From positions 1 through 64,000 of the forward strand of contig CBFHOK010000002.1 in assembly GCA_965657575.1 (NCBI GenBank): a stretch of 64,000 bases of DNA, written 5' to 3'. The position numbers and the translations under genes are program-made. This document shows, piece by piece, positions 53,878 to 60,957 of the stretch. The notes below the pieces were generated by a model, which saw only the letters and a list, made by a program, of their open reading frames with translations, ran no database searches and was not told the origin of the DNA. The first letter of the stretch is position 1; every line of letters begins with the position of its first letter. Source of the DNA: CAJXVY01 sp965657575. GTDB lineage: Bacteria > Actinomycetota > Actinomycetes > Actinomycetales > Microbacteriaceae.

Positions 53878-54500
53878 GGGAGTAGGCCAATAACAGGTGT
53901 GAAATCTGCGGTTTCCAAAATGTGATCGCAAGATTTCGCAACGATTGGCTTTGGCATAAAGCCAATGCTCACCGCGGCAGCTTCCATCATTTTCAAATCA
54001 TTCGCTCCATCACCGATGGCAACTGTTTTGCTCATCGGTATTCCGAATTGTTCACTCCAGGAAATCAGAGCCGATCGCTTTGCTTCGGCGTCAATAATTG
54101 GTGGGACCAAACCACCGGTCAAAACTCCTTCCGATAGCTCTAGAGTGTTTGCCTTATAGGCATCTAGCTTTAGTTGTGAGGCGAGTGGCTTCAAAAGACT
54201 TGCAAACCCGCCTGAAACAGCACAGGCCTTTCCGCCAATTGAGTGAACGTGGTCGATGAGCTCTCTGGCGCCTTCGTTTACCCTAAAATTCTCAGATATC
54301 TCCACTAGTTCTTTTTCCCTTACCCCTTCGAGTAGTTCAACACGTTGTCTGAGTGACTGCTCAAAATCGATTTCTCCACGCATTGAAGCAGCAGTGATCT
54401 CAGCGACTAGCTCGCGCTTTCCCAAAACAGCAGCTATTTCTTCAATTGCCTCGTGGGCGATAAGCGTTGAGTCAACATCGAATACGACTAAAACTGAGAT
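53874..54500 (-). CDS. serB: phosphoserine phosphatase, apparent ATC start
   Basis: SerB (208 residues) is a HAD phosphatase making serine from phosphoserine. The nucleophile motif VVFDVDSTL, the Ser/Thr-Gly step AVSGGFASLLKPLA, and the Lys and Asp motifs KTVAIGDGANDL are intact. The nucleophile motif lies upstream of any ATG, GTG or TTG in frame: the first canonical codon is a TTG after it (54425), and a TAA stop lies 15 nt before ATC 54500. A perfect GGAGG (54506-54510) sits 5 nt before this ATC, so it is the likely start; alternatively an ATG was miscalled. The ACT regulatory domain of some relatives is missing. Confidence 0.85.
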   Translation of the reverse strand: MSVLVVFDVDSTLIAHEAIEEIAAVLGKRELVAEITAASMRGEIDFEQSLRQRVELLEGVREKELVEISENFRVNEGARELIDHVHSIGGKACAVSGGFASLLKPLASQLKLDAYKANTLELSEGVLTGGLVPPIIDAEAKRSALISWSEQFGIPMSKTVAIGDGANDLKMMEAAAVSIGFMPKPIVAKSCDHILETADFTPVIGLLP

Positions 54501-54575
54501 TTTTGCCTCCGGTGGTTAGTTATTAGGTGTTTGTATCTAAAAATACCCAACTAGAAAGCTAAGCTTAGGCAAGAT

Positions 54576-55361
54576 ATGGCTGAAGTAGTGAATTTCTCAT
54601 CGGTGACCGTAAATCGAAATGGTCAACCGATTCTTGACGATGTCAACTGGAGCGTCAGCGCAAATCAGCGCTGGGCAATCATTGGCCCCAACGGCGCCGG
54701 AAAAACAACACTGCTAAGAGTCGCCGCAGCTCAGATCCAACCTTCCTCGGGAGAGGCAACCGTCCTTGGCAAACTGCTTGGCGAGGTAAACGTATTTGAA
54801 CTTCGAACAAGAATTGGATTTGCATCCAATGCGCTAACAGACCACATTCCAAATAGTGAAAAAGTTTTAGATGCAGTAATGACCGCAAGCTATGGAATCA
54901 CAGGTCGTTGGAACGAAGAGTACGAGGAATTGGACATCCGCAGGGCCAGAAGGGTCCTGAGTGAATGGGGCTTGGGGGAGTTTGAAGACAGAGCTTTTGG
55001 AACACTCAGCGATGGAGAGAAGAAGCGGGTTCAGATTGCTCGCTCAGTAATGACCGATCCAGAGCTGATGCTGATGGATGAACCTGTAGCCTCCCTAGAC
55101 ATGGCCGCCCGCGAGCAAACTGTTCAGTTACTGGGTGAGTATGCAAAGAGTCCCACGGCTCCAGCGATGGTTGTTGTCACTCACCACATCGAGGAGATTC
55201 CCGAAGGCTTTACGCACGCATTGCTCATTAGCAAAGGAAAAATTCACTCACAAGGACCGATTCAGCAGATTCTGACGAGTGAAAAAATAAGCGATTGCTT
55301 CGGCTATGAGATGACCGTGTTGAGCAACCAGGGAAGATATACCGCTCGAGCGAAATCTTAG
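54576..55361 (+). CDS. ABC transporter ATP-binding protein, partner unknown
   Basis: A 261-residue stand-alone ATPase. Walker A is IGPNGAGKTTLLR (about residue 37), the signature variant is GTLSDGEKKRVQIAR, Walker B is LMLMDEPVASLDMAAREQ and the H-loop is VVVTHHIEEIPEG. It resembles the ModF/YlmA-like soluble ABC family rather than a typical importer subunit. No permease or binding protein is adjacent. The substrate cannot be told from sequence. It is divergent from serB with a 75-nt spacer. Confidence 0.85.
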   Translation: MAEVVNFSSVTVNRNGQPILDDVNWSVSANQRWAIIGPNGAGKTTLLRVAAAQIQPSSGEATVLGKLLGEVNVFELRTRIGFASNALTDHIPNSEKVLDAVMTASYGITGRWNEEYEELDIRRARRVLSEWGLGEFEDRAFGTLSDGEKKRVQIARSVMTDPELMLMDEPVASLDMAAREQTVQLLGEYAKSPTAPAMVVVTHHIEEIPEGFTHALLISKGKIHSQGPIQQILTSEKISDCFGYEMTVLSNQGRYTARAKS

Positions 55362-55363
55362 AC

Positions 55364-55392
55364 TTCACTGGATGGGCAGAAAGTGCTAGACT
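55364..55392 (+). promoter_or_regulatory. putative rpmE2 promoter
   Basis: TTCACT at 55364-55369 and TAGACT at 55387-55392 are exactly 17 nt apart. Transcription would start about 40 nt before the L31 ATG. I see no zinc-regulator (Zur) palindrome overlapping it. Confidence 0.45.
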
Positions 55393-55431
55393 TTCGGCTT
55401 GTTAAACATCAACAAATCTAAAGGTTTTTAA

Positions 55432-55680
55432 ATGAAGGCAGATATTCATCCTGACTACCAGACAGTCGTTTTTCGCGACTTGGCTAGTGGTGCAACATTT
55501 CTAACTCGTTCAACAGTCACCAGCGACAAGACAATTGAGTGGGAAGATGGCAACACCTATCCGGTCTTTGATGTTGAGATTTCATCAGCCTCACACCCTT
55601 TCTACACTGGAAAGCAGCGCATCATGGACAGCGCAGGACGTGTGGAAAGATTCAACGAGCGTTACAAGAACTTCAGCTAG
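55432..55680 (+). CDS. rpmE2: 50S ribosomal protein L31 type B
   Basis: An 82-residue L31 of the long, cysteine-free class (MKADIHPDYQTVVFRD, ASHPFYTGKQR). Since it lacks the CxxC zinc ribbon of RpmE, it can replace that protein without zinc. In bacteria that carry both, type B is often zinc-regulated; only this copy is in the window. An AAAGG SD precedes the ATG. The stop shares CTAG with the exonuclease gene stop. Confidence 0.95.
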   Translation: MKADIHPDYQTVVFRDLASGATFLTRSTVTSDKTIEWEDGNTYPVFDVEISSASHPFYTGKQRIMDSAGRVERFNERYKNFS

Positions 55681-56387
55681 TTTTTCTCAGGCCAACCTGG
55701 CACTAGCTTGAAATTAGGGTTTTTGTCAGCCATAAAGGCAGCAAAGCTCTCATCTTGCTCTTTACTCCAAACAATCTGCTGATCGTGCAGAGTGTCTAAA
55801 TCCCGCTCGATTTCCTTAGCGAAAACACGTGCTTGTTGTTGAGCTAAACGGACCGCCGCAAGCGCATCGGCAGATGATTGGTGGGCATTCAGAAGTTCAA
55901 TTGAGTAGTGGCCGCAAAGAATGCTCAAGGTTCTTTTTCCTCTGCGCATTTTCACAAAACGCTTATCGATAACCAACGGATCGATAACCGGCTTTGCAAC
56001 AAGGGTCTGAAGACCGTTTCTTATCAATTCATTTCTGAGAATCGTGAAGTCGTAGGGTGCGTTGAAAGCAACAACGGCGGTGCCGCTCAAAAAATAACCC
56101 TCGAGAATTTCAGCTATTTCAGTGATTGCCACCTCAGGGCTGATCCCTTGTGATTGGGCAATCTCAGTGGTGACGCCATGAACCGCAGAGGCCTCTGTGG
56201 GTATTTCAATACCTGGATTAACAAGCCAGTCTTTTGCAAGTACCTGGTCACCCGCGGCGTCAACCTCGACAATGGATGCGGTCACGATGCGTGAAGTAGA
56301 TAGGTCTAGGCCCGTTGTTTCCAAATCGAAACCAACAATCTTCTTAGACCACTCGGGCAACTCGGGTTCAAAATCAAATTCCAGCAC
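55677..56387 (-). CDS. DnaQ-family (DEDDh) 3'-5' exonuclease
   Basis: A 236-residue exonuclease of the DEDDh class. The four acidic residues and histidine are seen in order: GFDLETTG (Asp-Glu), NAPYDFTIL (Asp), and HQSSADALAAV (His-x4-Asp), with an extra C-terminal region (about residues 185-236) of unknown role. It could proofread for the replicase or process other DNA; annotation as DNA polymerase III epsilon is possible but a dedicated dnaE link is not seen. The start is GTG 56387 with TAGGGT 6 nt before it, suggesting a leaderless transcript. Confidence 0.85.
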   Translation of the reverse strand: MLEFDFEPELPEWSKKIVGFDLETTGLDLSTSRIVTASIVEVDAAGDQVLAKDWLVNPGIEIPTEASAVHGVTTEIAQSQGISPEVAITEIAEILEGYFLSGTAVVAFNAPYDFTILRNELIRNGLQTLVAKPVIDPLVIDKRFVKMRRGKRTLSILCGHYSIELLNAHQSSADALAAVRLAQQQARVFAKEIERDLDTLHDQQIVWSKEQDESFAAFMADKNPNFKLVPGWPEKN

Positions 56388-56393
56388 GCGCCT

Positions 56394-56399
56394 ACCCTA
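56394..56399 (-). promoter_or_regulatory. putative -10 box of the DnaQ-like gene
   Basis: TAGGGT on the minus strand ends 6 nt before the GTG start. Together with the box for the hydrolase on the other strand it makes a 51-nt divergent region with two leaderless-type promoters. Confidence 0.4.
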
Positions 56400-56426
56400 T
56401 ATGAGGGGCACCGACAGTTTGCGCAA

Positions 56427-56432
56427 TACACT
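56427..56432 (+). promoter_or_regulatory. putative -10 box of the alpha/beta hydrolase gene
   Basis: TACACT ends 6 nt before the ATG at 56439, with no SD. This is the spacing expected for a leaderless mRNA. Confidence 0.45.
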
Positions 56433-56438
56433 GGTTTT

Positions 56439-57287
56439 ATGAGTTCTCTGCCGGTCCACTACGCGGCAGCCGCCGTTAACCGAGCGCAAAGACTCAACTT
56501 CGCATCTGGAGCGGTGTGGCGTTATCCTGCAACCGAGAAAAGCAAAGGTGTGCTCCTTCTAATTCACGGCTTTCGAGGAAATCATCATGGACTTGAGCCA
56601 ATTGCGGGAGCATTACCAGATTGGGAAATATTCATTCCGGATCTACCAGGTTTTGGAGCAACTGCCGAGCTAGATAAAATCACACTTGACGAATATAGCC
56701 GCTGGCTAATTGGAATATATGAGCAGATGCCGGAGTCAACAATTCCTATTAGTCACTCATTTGGAACTACTGTTCTTGCTCGTGCCTTAACGCAAGGCTT
56801 GACACCCAAAAAGGCTGTGATGATAAATCCCATTGCCTCAGCAAACTACTACTCTTCGGATTTGGCCAGCAAGGCGGTGAAACGCTATTACAAGCTGGGA
56901 AAAACCAAACCGTCAATCTTGAAATCCAAAGTTTTTATTGACCTTATGAATTCAGTTCTCATCAAAACTAAGGCAACCGACCTAAAGGCCTGGATTTCAA
57001 AACAACACTTGGAAAACTTCAGCGACTACAGTTCACCCAAGGTGGCGATTGAAGGATTTGAAATTGCCTCGAAAAACAGTGTCAGTGACTACGTAAATCG
57101 GATTGACACGCCGATGCTGCTGATATCAGGGGAGAAAGACACCATTGGCCCAATATCTGAACAAAGGAAGCTCCAGCAGAGTTTTTCCAATGCAGAGTTT
57201 CATGAAATCCCGAAGCTAGGGCATTTACTTCACTATGAAGCACCTGACCAGGTTGCAAAGTTGATTGAGAGATTCATTGGCGAATAA
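56439..57287 (+). CDS. alpha/beta hydrolase
   Basis: A 282-residue alpha/beta-fold enzyme. The oxyanion region is IHGFRGNHHGLEP, the nucleophile elbow is PISHSFGTTVLA with Ser near residue 108, the acid is the Asp in LISGEKDTIGP and the base is the His in LGHLLHYEAP near the C terminus. These form a complete triad, so it is probably active; substrate is unknown. It starts as a leaderless gene and is coupled to the glycosyltransferase by an 11-nt overlap. Confidence 0.88.
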   Translation: MSSLPVHYAAAAVNRAQRLNFASGAVWRYPATEKSKGVLLLIHGFRGNHHGLEPIAGALPDWEIFIPDLPGFGATAELDKITLDEYSRWLIGIYEQMPESTIPISHSFGTTVLARALTQGLTPKKAVMINPIASANYYSSDLASKAVKRYYKLGKTKPSILKSKVFIDLMNSVLIKTKATDLKAWISKQHLENFSDYSSPKVAIEGFEIASKNSVSDYVNRIDTPMLLISGEKDTIGPISEQRKLQQSFSNAEFHEIPKLGHLLHYEAPDQVAKLIERFIGE

Positions 57288-58329
57288 AAAAATCGGCTTT
57301 GATTGTCGATACATAAAACTTGAAGCGCCAGATGGAATCAGCCGTTTTTCTTCGGAACTATTCTCAGCACTCTCACAAAAGACGCAAATGGTTGCAATCA
57401 TTAGCGACGAAAAACAACTCAGTTCCCTACCTGCGGGTATCGACTACGTGAAAATTCACTCTCCGACATCGGCAATTGAGCCGCTGACCGCTTTGAAACT
57501 AAATCGTGAAAAGTTTGATGTGGTTTTTAGTCCTATGCAAACCATGGGCAGCATCGGCAGGAAGTTCAAACTAATCCTCACCATCCACGATTTGATTTAT
57601 TACAATCACCCAAAACCACCTTCAGAATTCAATCTCTTCATTCGGTTGATTTGGAGGCTTTATCATCTGAGTTATCTTCCCCAGAAACTATTGCTTCGGG
57701 GAGCTGACCAAGTAGTTACCGTCTCAGAGACCTCAAAAGCACAGATTCTGTCTAAAAAGCTGACCAAAAGGCCGGTAACGGTGGTTTCAAACGCTGCCAA
57801 TCAACTAGATTCCAACAACTGTCCTGTCGAGAAAAAGATTGTTTACATGGGAAGCTTCATGCCCTATAAAAACGTCGAGCAGCTAATACTTGGCACTGCC
57901 AAGCTAAATGGCTTCAAATTAGTGCTACTTTCCAGGATCGGCATCTCCCAGAAAACTCAATACCAAAAGCTGGCCCTGCAACATGGGGTTGATATCGAAT
58001 TTCTAAACGGCGTTTCCGATGAAGAGTATGCGAGGCAACTGTGCTCAGCAACTGCACTGGTTCACGCCTCCAGCGATGAGGGTTTCGGTATTCCCATAAT
58101 CGAGGCAATGAGCGTTGGTTGTCCAGTCGTGTGCTCCGATATCCCAATCTTTAGAGAGATTGCCGGAGAGGCCGGGCTTTATTTCAATCCAGGCGATGCT
58201 GATGGATTCGCAAGCCAGGTGATGAAAGCAAGCGAGCAAAGGGAACAGATCAGAAACAATCTTGTCAGCCAGGCCAATTCGTTCAACTGGGCAACATCAG
58301 CAGATGCGCTGAGCCGACTACTCGTCTAG
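57277..58329 (+). CDS. glycosyltransferase family 4 protein
   Basis: A 350-residue GT-B glycosyltransferase. The N-terminal domain starts KKIGFDCRYI, with ILTIHDLIYY at about 105 and VVTVSETSKAQ at about 147; the C-terminal domain has MGSFMPYKNVEQLI and the donor-binding E-x7-E motif in DEGFGIPIIEAMSVG with CPVVCSDIP. It presumably transfers a sugar from a nucleotide or lipid donor to an envelope or storage acceptor. I use TTG 57277 (GAGAG 6 nt upstream) instead of an upstream TTG at 57265. It overlaps the hydrolase by 11 nt and the phosphatase tail by 12. Confidence 0.85.
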   Translation: MANKKIGFDCRYIKLEAPDGISRFSSELFSALSQKTQMVAIISDEKQLSSLPAGIDYVKIHSPTSAIEPLTALKLNREKFDVVFSPMQTMGSIGRKFKLILTIHDLIYYNHPKPPSEFNLFIRLIWRLYHLSYLPQKLLLRGADQVVTVSETSKAQILSKKLTKRPVTVVSNAANQLDSNNCPVEKKIVYMGSFMPYKNVEQLILGTAKLNGFKLVLLSRIGISQKTQYQKLALQHGVDIEFLNGVSDEEYARQLCSATALVHASSDEGFGIPIIEAMSVGCPVVCSDIPIFREIAGEAGLYFNPGDADGFASQVMKASEQREQIRNNLVSQANSFNWATSADALSRLLV

Positions 58330-58893
58330 CCCAAGGGCCTGTGGACTCCAGCGGTCAACATTCCAAGAGTCGGAGTGTCTGAAGGTGTGCAATGAGGCAT
58401 TCATCAATCTCTCACCCTTGGGAGGCAATTGGTTTTCAGTCACCAAGTTCAGAACAAAGCGTATAAGAGCACCGTGGGTGACCATCAATACTCGTTTTCC
58501 CTCAAATGCTTCAACTGTCTCATCAAGCAATTTTTGCGATCTACTAAGCACGCTTAGCTCGCTCTCAGCACCTGGAATTGAATCCAGCTTGGAATATCTT
58601 TGATGCCACTGCTCATAGGTCATTCCCTCGCCAATGCCGAAACTACGCTCCAACAACCTCTCAGAGACGACCGCCTGTGTACCGATGGCATTGGAGAGGA
58701 TCTCGGCACTATGTCTTGCCCTTGAGAGGGGAGAGGTTAGCAACACATCCCACTGTCCAATTCGAACCGCGGCCTGTTCAACTTGCTCAACACCAGATTG
58801 ATTCAGTGGTATATCCGCTGTTCCCTGCAATCTGAGGTTGATGTTCCAATCGGTTTGGCCATGGCGGAATAGCCCTAGAACAGTCTCAGGCAT
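58318..58893 (-). CDS. histidine phosphatase family protein
   Basis: A 191-residue phosphoglycerate mutase-like phosphatase. The active histidine is in LFRHGQTDWN, followed by SPLSRARHSAEIL, the acidic RSFGIGEGMTYEQW and the second His in MVTHGALIRF. The short length favours a broad phosphatase over glycolytic mutase. The ATG at 58893 overlaps the Sir2 stop by 8 nt. Downstream the gene converges with the glycosyltransferase. Confidence 0.88.
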   Translation of the reverse strand: MPETVLGLFRHGQTDWNINLRLQGTADIPLNQSGVEQVEQAAVRIGQWDVLLTSPLSRARHSAEILSNAIGTQAVVSERLLERSFGIGEGMTYEQWHQRYSKLDSIPGAESELSVLSRSQKLLDETVEAFEGKRVLMVTHGALIRFVLNLVTENQLPPKGERLMNASLHTFRHSDSWNVDRWSPQALGLDE

Positions 58894-59746
58894 CAATCAA
58901 CCCCGGCAATACCTCGGTTATGGAAGCGTTTATTTTTGCGGTCACCATACCGTCTGCTTTTGTTTGCCCACGATTTACGATGACAACAGGTTTTTGCTGC
59001 TTCAGGGCAGCTTTGACCAAACGAAGACCAGAGTTGACACTCAATGACGACCCTAAAACCAAAAGCCCTTCACTTTGTTCGACTAGTTGATCGGCCTTTC
59101 GAGCTCTTGATTGAGGCACGCTTTCCCCGAAGAAGACCACGTCAGGTTTATAAAAACCACCACAATGCCCACAATCGGGAACAGAAAAATCGTCAGTCAC
59201 CTCAATCTCGGCATCCCCATCCGGACTTATCTCAACATCCAAATCACGAACTGCGTTTGGGTTTAGATCATGCAATCTTCGGTCCATCTCCTCTCTGGAA
59301 ATGATTGACCCGCAGCCCATGCAAACCACCCGAGACAACGTTCCGTGCAGTTCTAAAACCTCAGTTGAACCGGCCTGTTGATGCAGTCCATCGACGTTTT
59401 GGGTTATTACCGGGGAGTTTGTTTTTGCTATCAACTCGTGAGCGGTGTTTGGCATGGCGGCAATGATTCTTTGCCATCCAACATAACTTCTTGCCCAGTA
59501 TCGAGCTCTGGAAGAATGCGAGCCTGTGAATGTCTCAAAAGTCATTGGGTGCTTTTCAACATGACCCTCACCTCGGTAGTCGGGAATACCGCTATCTGTG
59601 CTTATTCCGGCACCAGTGATTGTCAAAATCTTTTTGCCTTCTATGGATTTTCGGGCATGGTCTACCGAGAATTGAATTGCTGGTGAGAGGTTCATTGGTT
59701 GCAAGTCTATGTCCAATTCCAAACTTGGTATTTCTCGGGTTATCAC
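58886..59746 (-). CDS. Sir2-family NAD-dependent deacylase
   Basis: A 286-residue sirtuin. NAD-binding motifs TGAGISTDSGIPDYRG and TQNVDGLHQQAGS, the catalytic His in LELHGTL, and the zinc cysteines in VCMGCG and DCGHCGG are all present. It removes acyl groups from protein lysines, using NAD. The longest frame runs into the tRNA gene, so the start must lie inside it. GTG 59746 is chosen because AGGAG lies 5 nt upstream; ATG 59695 is a second option. The gene begins 37 nt after the tRNA-Leu(GAG) gene on the same strand. Confidence 0.88.
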   Translation of the reverse strand: MITREIPSLELDIDLQPMNLSPAIQFSVDHARKSIEGKKILTITGAGISTDSGIPDYRGEGHVEKHPMTFETFTGSHSSRARYWARSYVGWQRIIAAMPNTAHELIAKTNSPVITQNVDGLHQQAGSTEVLELHGTLSRVVCMGCGSIISREEMDRRLHDLNPNAVRDLDVEISPDGDAEIEVTDDFSVPDCGHCGGFYKPDVVFFGESVPQSRARKADQLVEQSEGLLVLGSSLSVNSGLRLVKAALKQQKPVVIVNRGQTKADGMVTAKINASITEVLPGLIDA

Positions 59747-59782
59747 CACGACTCCTGAGAGCTGAAAGTGAATTAAATTTTG

Positions 59783-59868
59783 TGTCCGAGGGGGGACTTG
59801 AACCCCCACCCTCTTATGCGAGGACTAGCACCTCAAGCTAGCGCGTCTACCGATTCCGCCACCCGGAC
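59783..59868 (-). tRNA. tRNA-Leu (anticodon GAG)
   Basis: On the minus strand the acceptor stem GTCCGGG (59868-59862) pairs with CTCGGAC (59790-59784) with one G-U, and the discriminator is A at 59783. The anticodon stem CTAGC/GCTAG closes the loop TTGAGGT, so the anticodon is GAG for CUC and CUU. The long variable arm marks a class II leucine tRNA. CCA is not encoded. Confidence 0.95.
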
Positions 59869-59886
59869 TGGTGTTTGAGCCGCCTA

Positions 59887-59892
59887 AATCTA
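59887..59892 (-). promoter_or_regulatory. putative -10 box of tRNA-Leu(GAG)
   Basis: TAGATT on the minus strand is 18 nt before the first base of the mature tRNA, allowing a short 5' leader. No convincing -35 is seen. Confidence 0.35.
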
Positions 59893-59941
59893 ACACGAAT
59901 CCCAAATGCTTGGGGATAAGACATTTGGGCAGTAGCGTGTT
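59892..59941. repeat. nested inverted repeat over the divergent promoter
   Basis: Outer arms AACACG (59892-59897) and CGTGTT (59936-59941) and inner arms CCCAAATG (59901-59908) and CATTTGGG (59922-59929) are perfect, giving 14 pairs around a 13-nt centre. It ends 3 nt before the ATG at 59945 and covers that gene's predicted -35 and -10 boxes, so an operator is more likely than a leader hairpin. Confidence 0.6.
59910..59938 (+). promoter_or_regulatory. putative leaderless promoter of the 67-residue gene
   Basis: TTGGGG (59910-59915), a 17-nt spacer, and TAGCGT (59933-59938) lie so that transcription would start at the A of the ATG at 59945. There is no SD, which agrees with leaderless translation. 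Confidence 0.45.
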
Positions 59942-59944
59942 TCT

Positions 59945-60148
59945 ATGAGTGATTCACGGCAGGCCTTGTCAAAGCTTATCAGCGCTTTGGAGCGTCACCA
60001 TGAACTGATAAGTCAAAACCACGGTGGCAATGATGAGATCATTTCCCAGGCCGTCGCTCAGATAGAGGATGCGTTTTTGGATTACGAGGAAGTTATCGCC
60101 ACTGAGTTCGATGAGTACTTGCCGTTAGAAATAGCGGAAGAAGAATGA
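59945..60148 (+). CDS. small acidic helical protein, function unknown
   Basis: A 67-residue acidic protein predicted to be mostly helical (ALSKLISALERHHELISQ; QAVAQIEDAFLDYEEVIATE), without Cys or membrane segments. I recall similar short proteins in other actinobacteria but no established function. The last four bases (ATGA) contain the uppP start, so the two are coupled. Its promoter region holds a striking dyad. Confidence 0.65.
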   Translation: MSDSRQALSKLISALERHHELISQNHGGNDEIISQAVAQIEDAFLDYEEVIATEFDEYLPLEIAEEE

Positions 60149-60957
60149 GTTTTCTTGAAGCCCTCTTACTTGGTTTAGTTCAGGGTTTGACTGAGTTTCT
60201 GCCGGTCTCCTCATCTGCACACGTGCAAATTGCCCAAGAGCTTTTGGATCTAAGTGAACTGAGCAGACCGCAACTCACGGCATTTATAGCGATCATCCAA
60301 CTTGGGACTGAACTTGCCGTTGTTTTGTATTTCGCAAAAGACATTGTGAAGATCTTAAAAAGCTGGTTCTCCGCCGGCTTTCAATCTTTTAGTTCGCAAC
60401 CCGCGGATGCAAAATTGGGATGGTTGGTGATAATCGGCACCGTGCCGATTGTTGCTCTCGGTTTGATTTTTGAAAACCAAATAGAAAATGAGCTTCGAAG
60501 CCTGACGTTGATTGGCTTCACGTTGATTATTTTCGGAGTAGCGCTTGGTCTGGCTGACTGGTTGGGGCCCAAGACCAAGCAAATATCTGAAATAGGTATG
60601 CGCGATGGAGTTCTGATTGGGCTTGGCCAAGCAATGGCGTTGATACCAGGAGTCTCCCGTTCGGGTGGGTCAATTACGGTTGGAAGAATGCTCGGCCTGA
60701 CCCGCGAGGCTGCCACGCGATTCAGCTTTCTGATTGCAATACCGGCAGTTTTGGGAGCTGGTTTCTATCAGTTTGCAACAAGCTATGAAGACCTACCACC
60801 CGAACTATTGCTTTCAACGGTGATTGCGACGGTTGTTAGCTTTTTGGTTGGCTATGCGGTGATTGCCTTACTCCTCGCGTATGTGAAGCGCGGGAGTTTC
60901 TTACCGTTTGTTATCTGGAGAGTAGTGGTTGGGGTTTTCGTTCTGACCCTGGTTTAG
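60145..60957 (+). CDS. uppP: undecaprenyl-diphosphatase (BacA type)
   Basis: UppP (270 residues) dephosphorylates undecaprenyl diphosphate to recycle the cell wall lipid carrier. The catalytic regions GLVQGLTEFLPVSSSAHVQI near the N terminus and LIPGVSRSGGSITVGRMLGL (about residues 167-186) are intact, with about eight membrane segments. It overlaps the small gene before it by four bases and shares the four stop bases TTAG with the convergent PAC2 gene. Confidence 0.95.
   Translation: MSFLEALLLGLVQGLTEFLPVSSSAHVQIAQELLDLSELSRPQLTAFIAIIQLGTELAVVLYFAKDIVKILKSWFSAGFQSFSSQPADAKLGWLVIIGTVPIVALGLIFENQIENELRSLTLIGFTLIIFGVALGLADWLGPKTKQISEIGMRDGVLIGLGQAMALIPGVSRSGGSITVGRMLGLTREAATRFSFLIAIPAVLGAGFYQFATSYEDLPPELLLSTVIATVVSFLVGYAVIALLLAYVKRGSFLPFVIWRVVVGVFVLTLV

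Noticed and set aside
55362..55431. A Zur operator at rpmE2
   Set aside because: Cysteine-free L31 genes are often under Zur, but I could not see a convincing palindrome in the 70-nt upstream region.
59747..59809. N-terminal extension of Sir2 up to 59809
   Set aside because: It enters the tRNA-Leu gene on the same strand; AGGAG at 59752-59756 places the start at GTG 59746.
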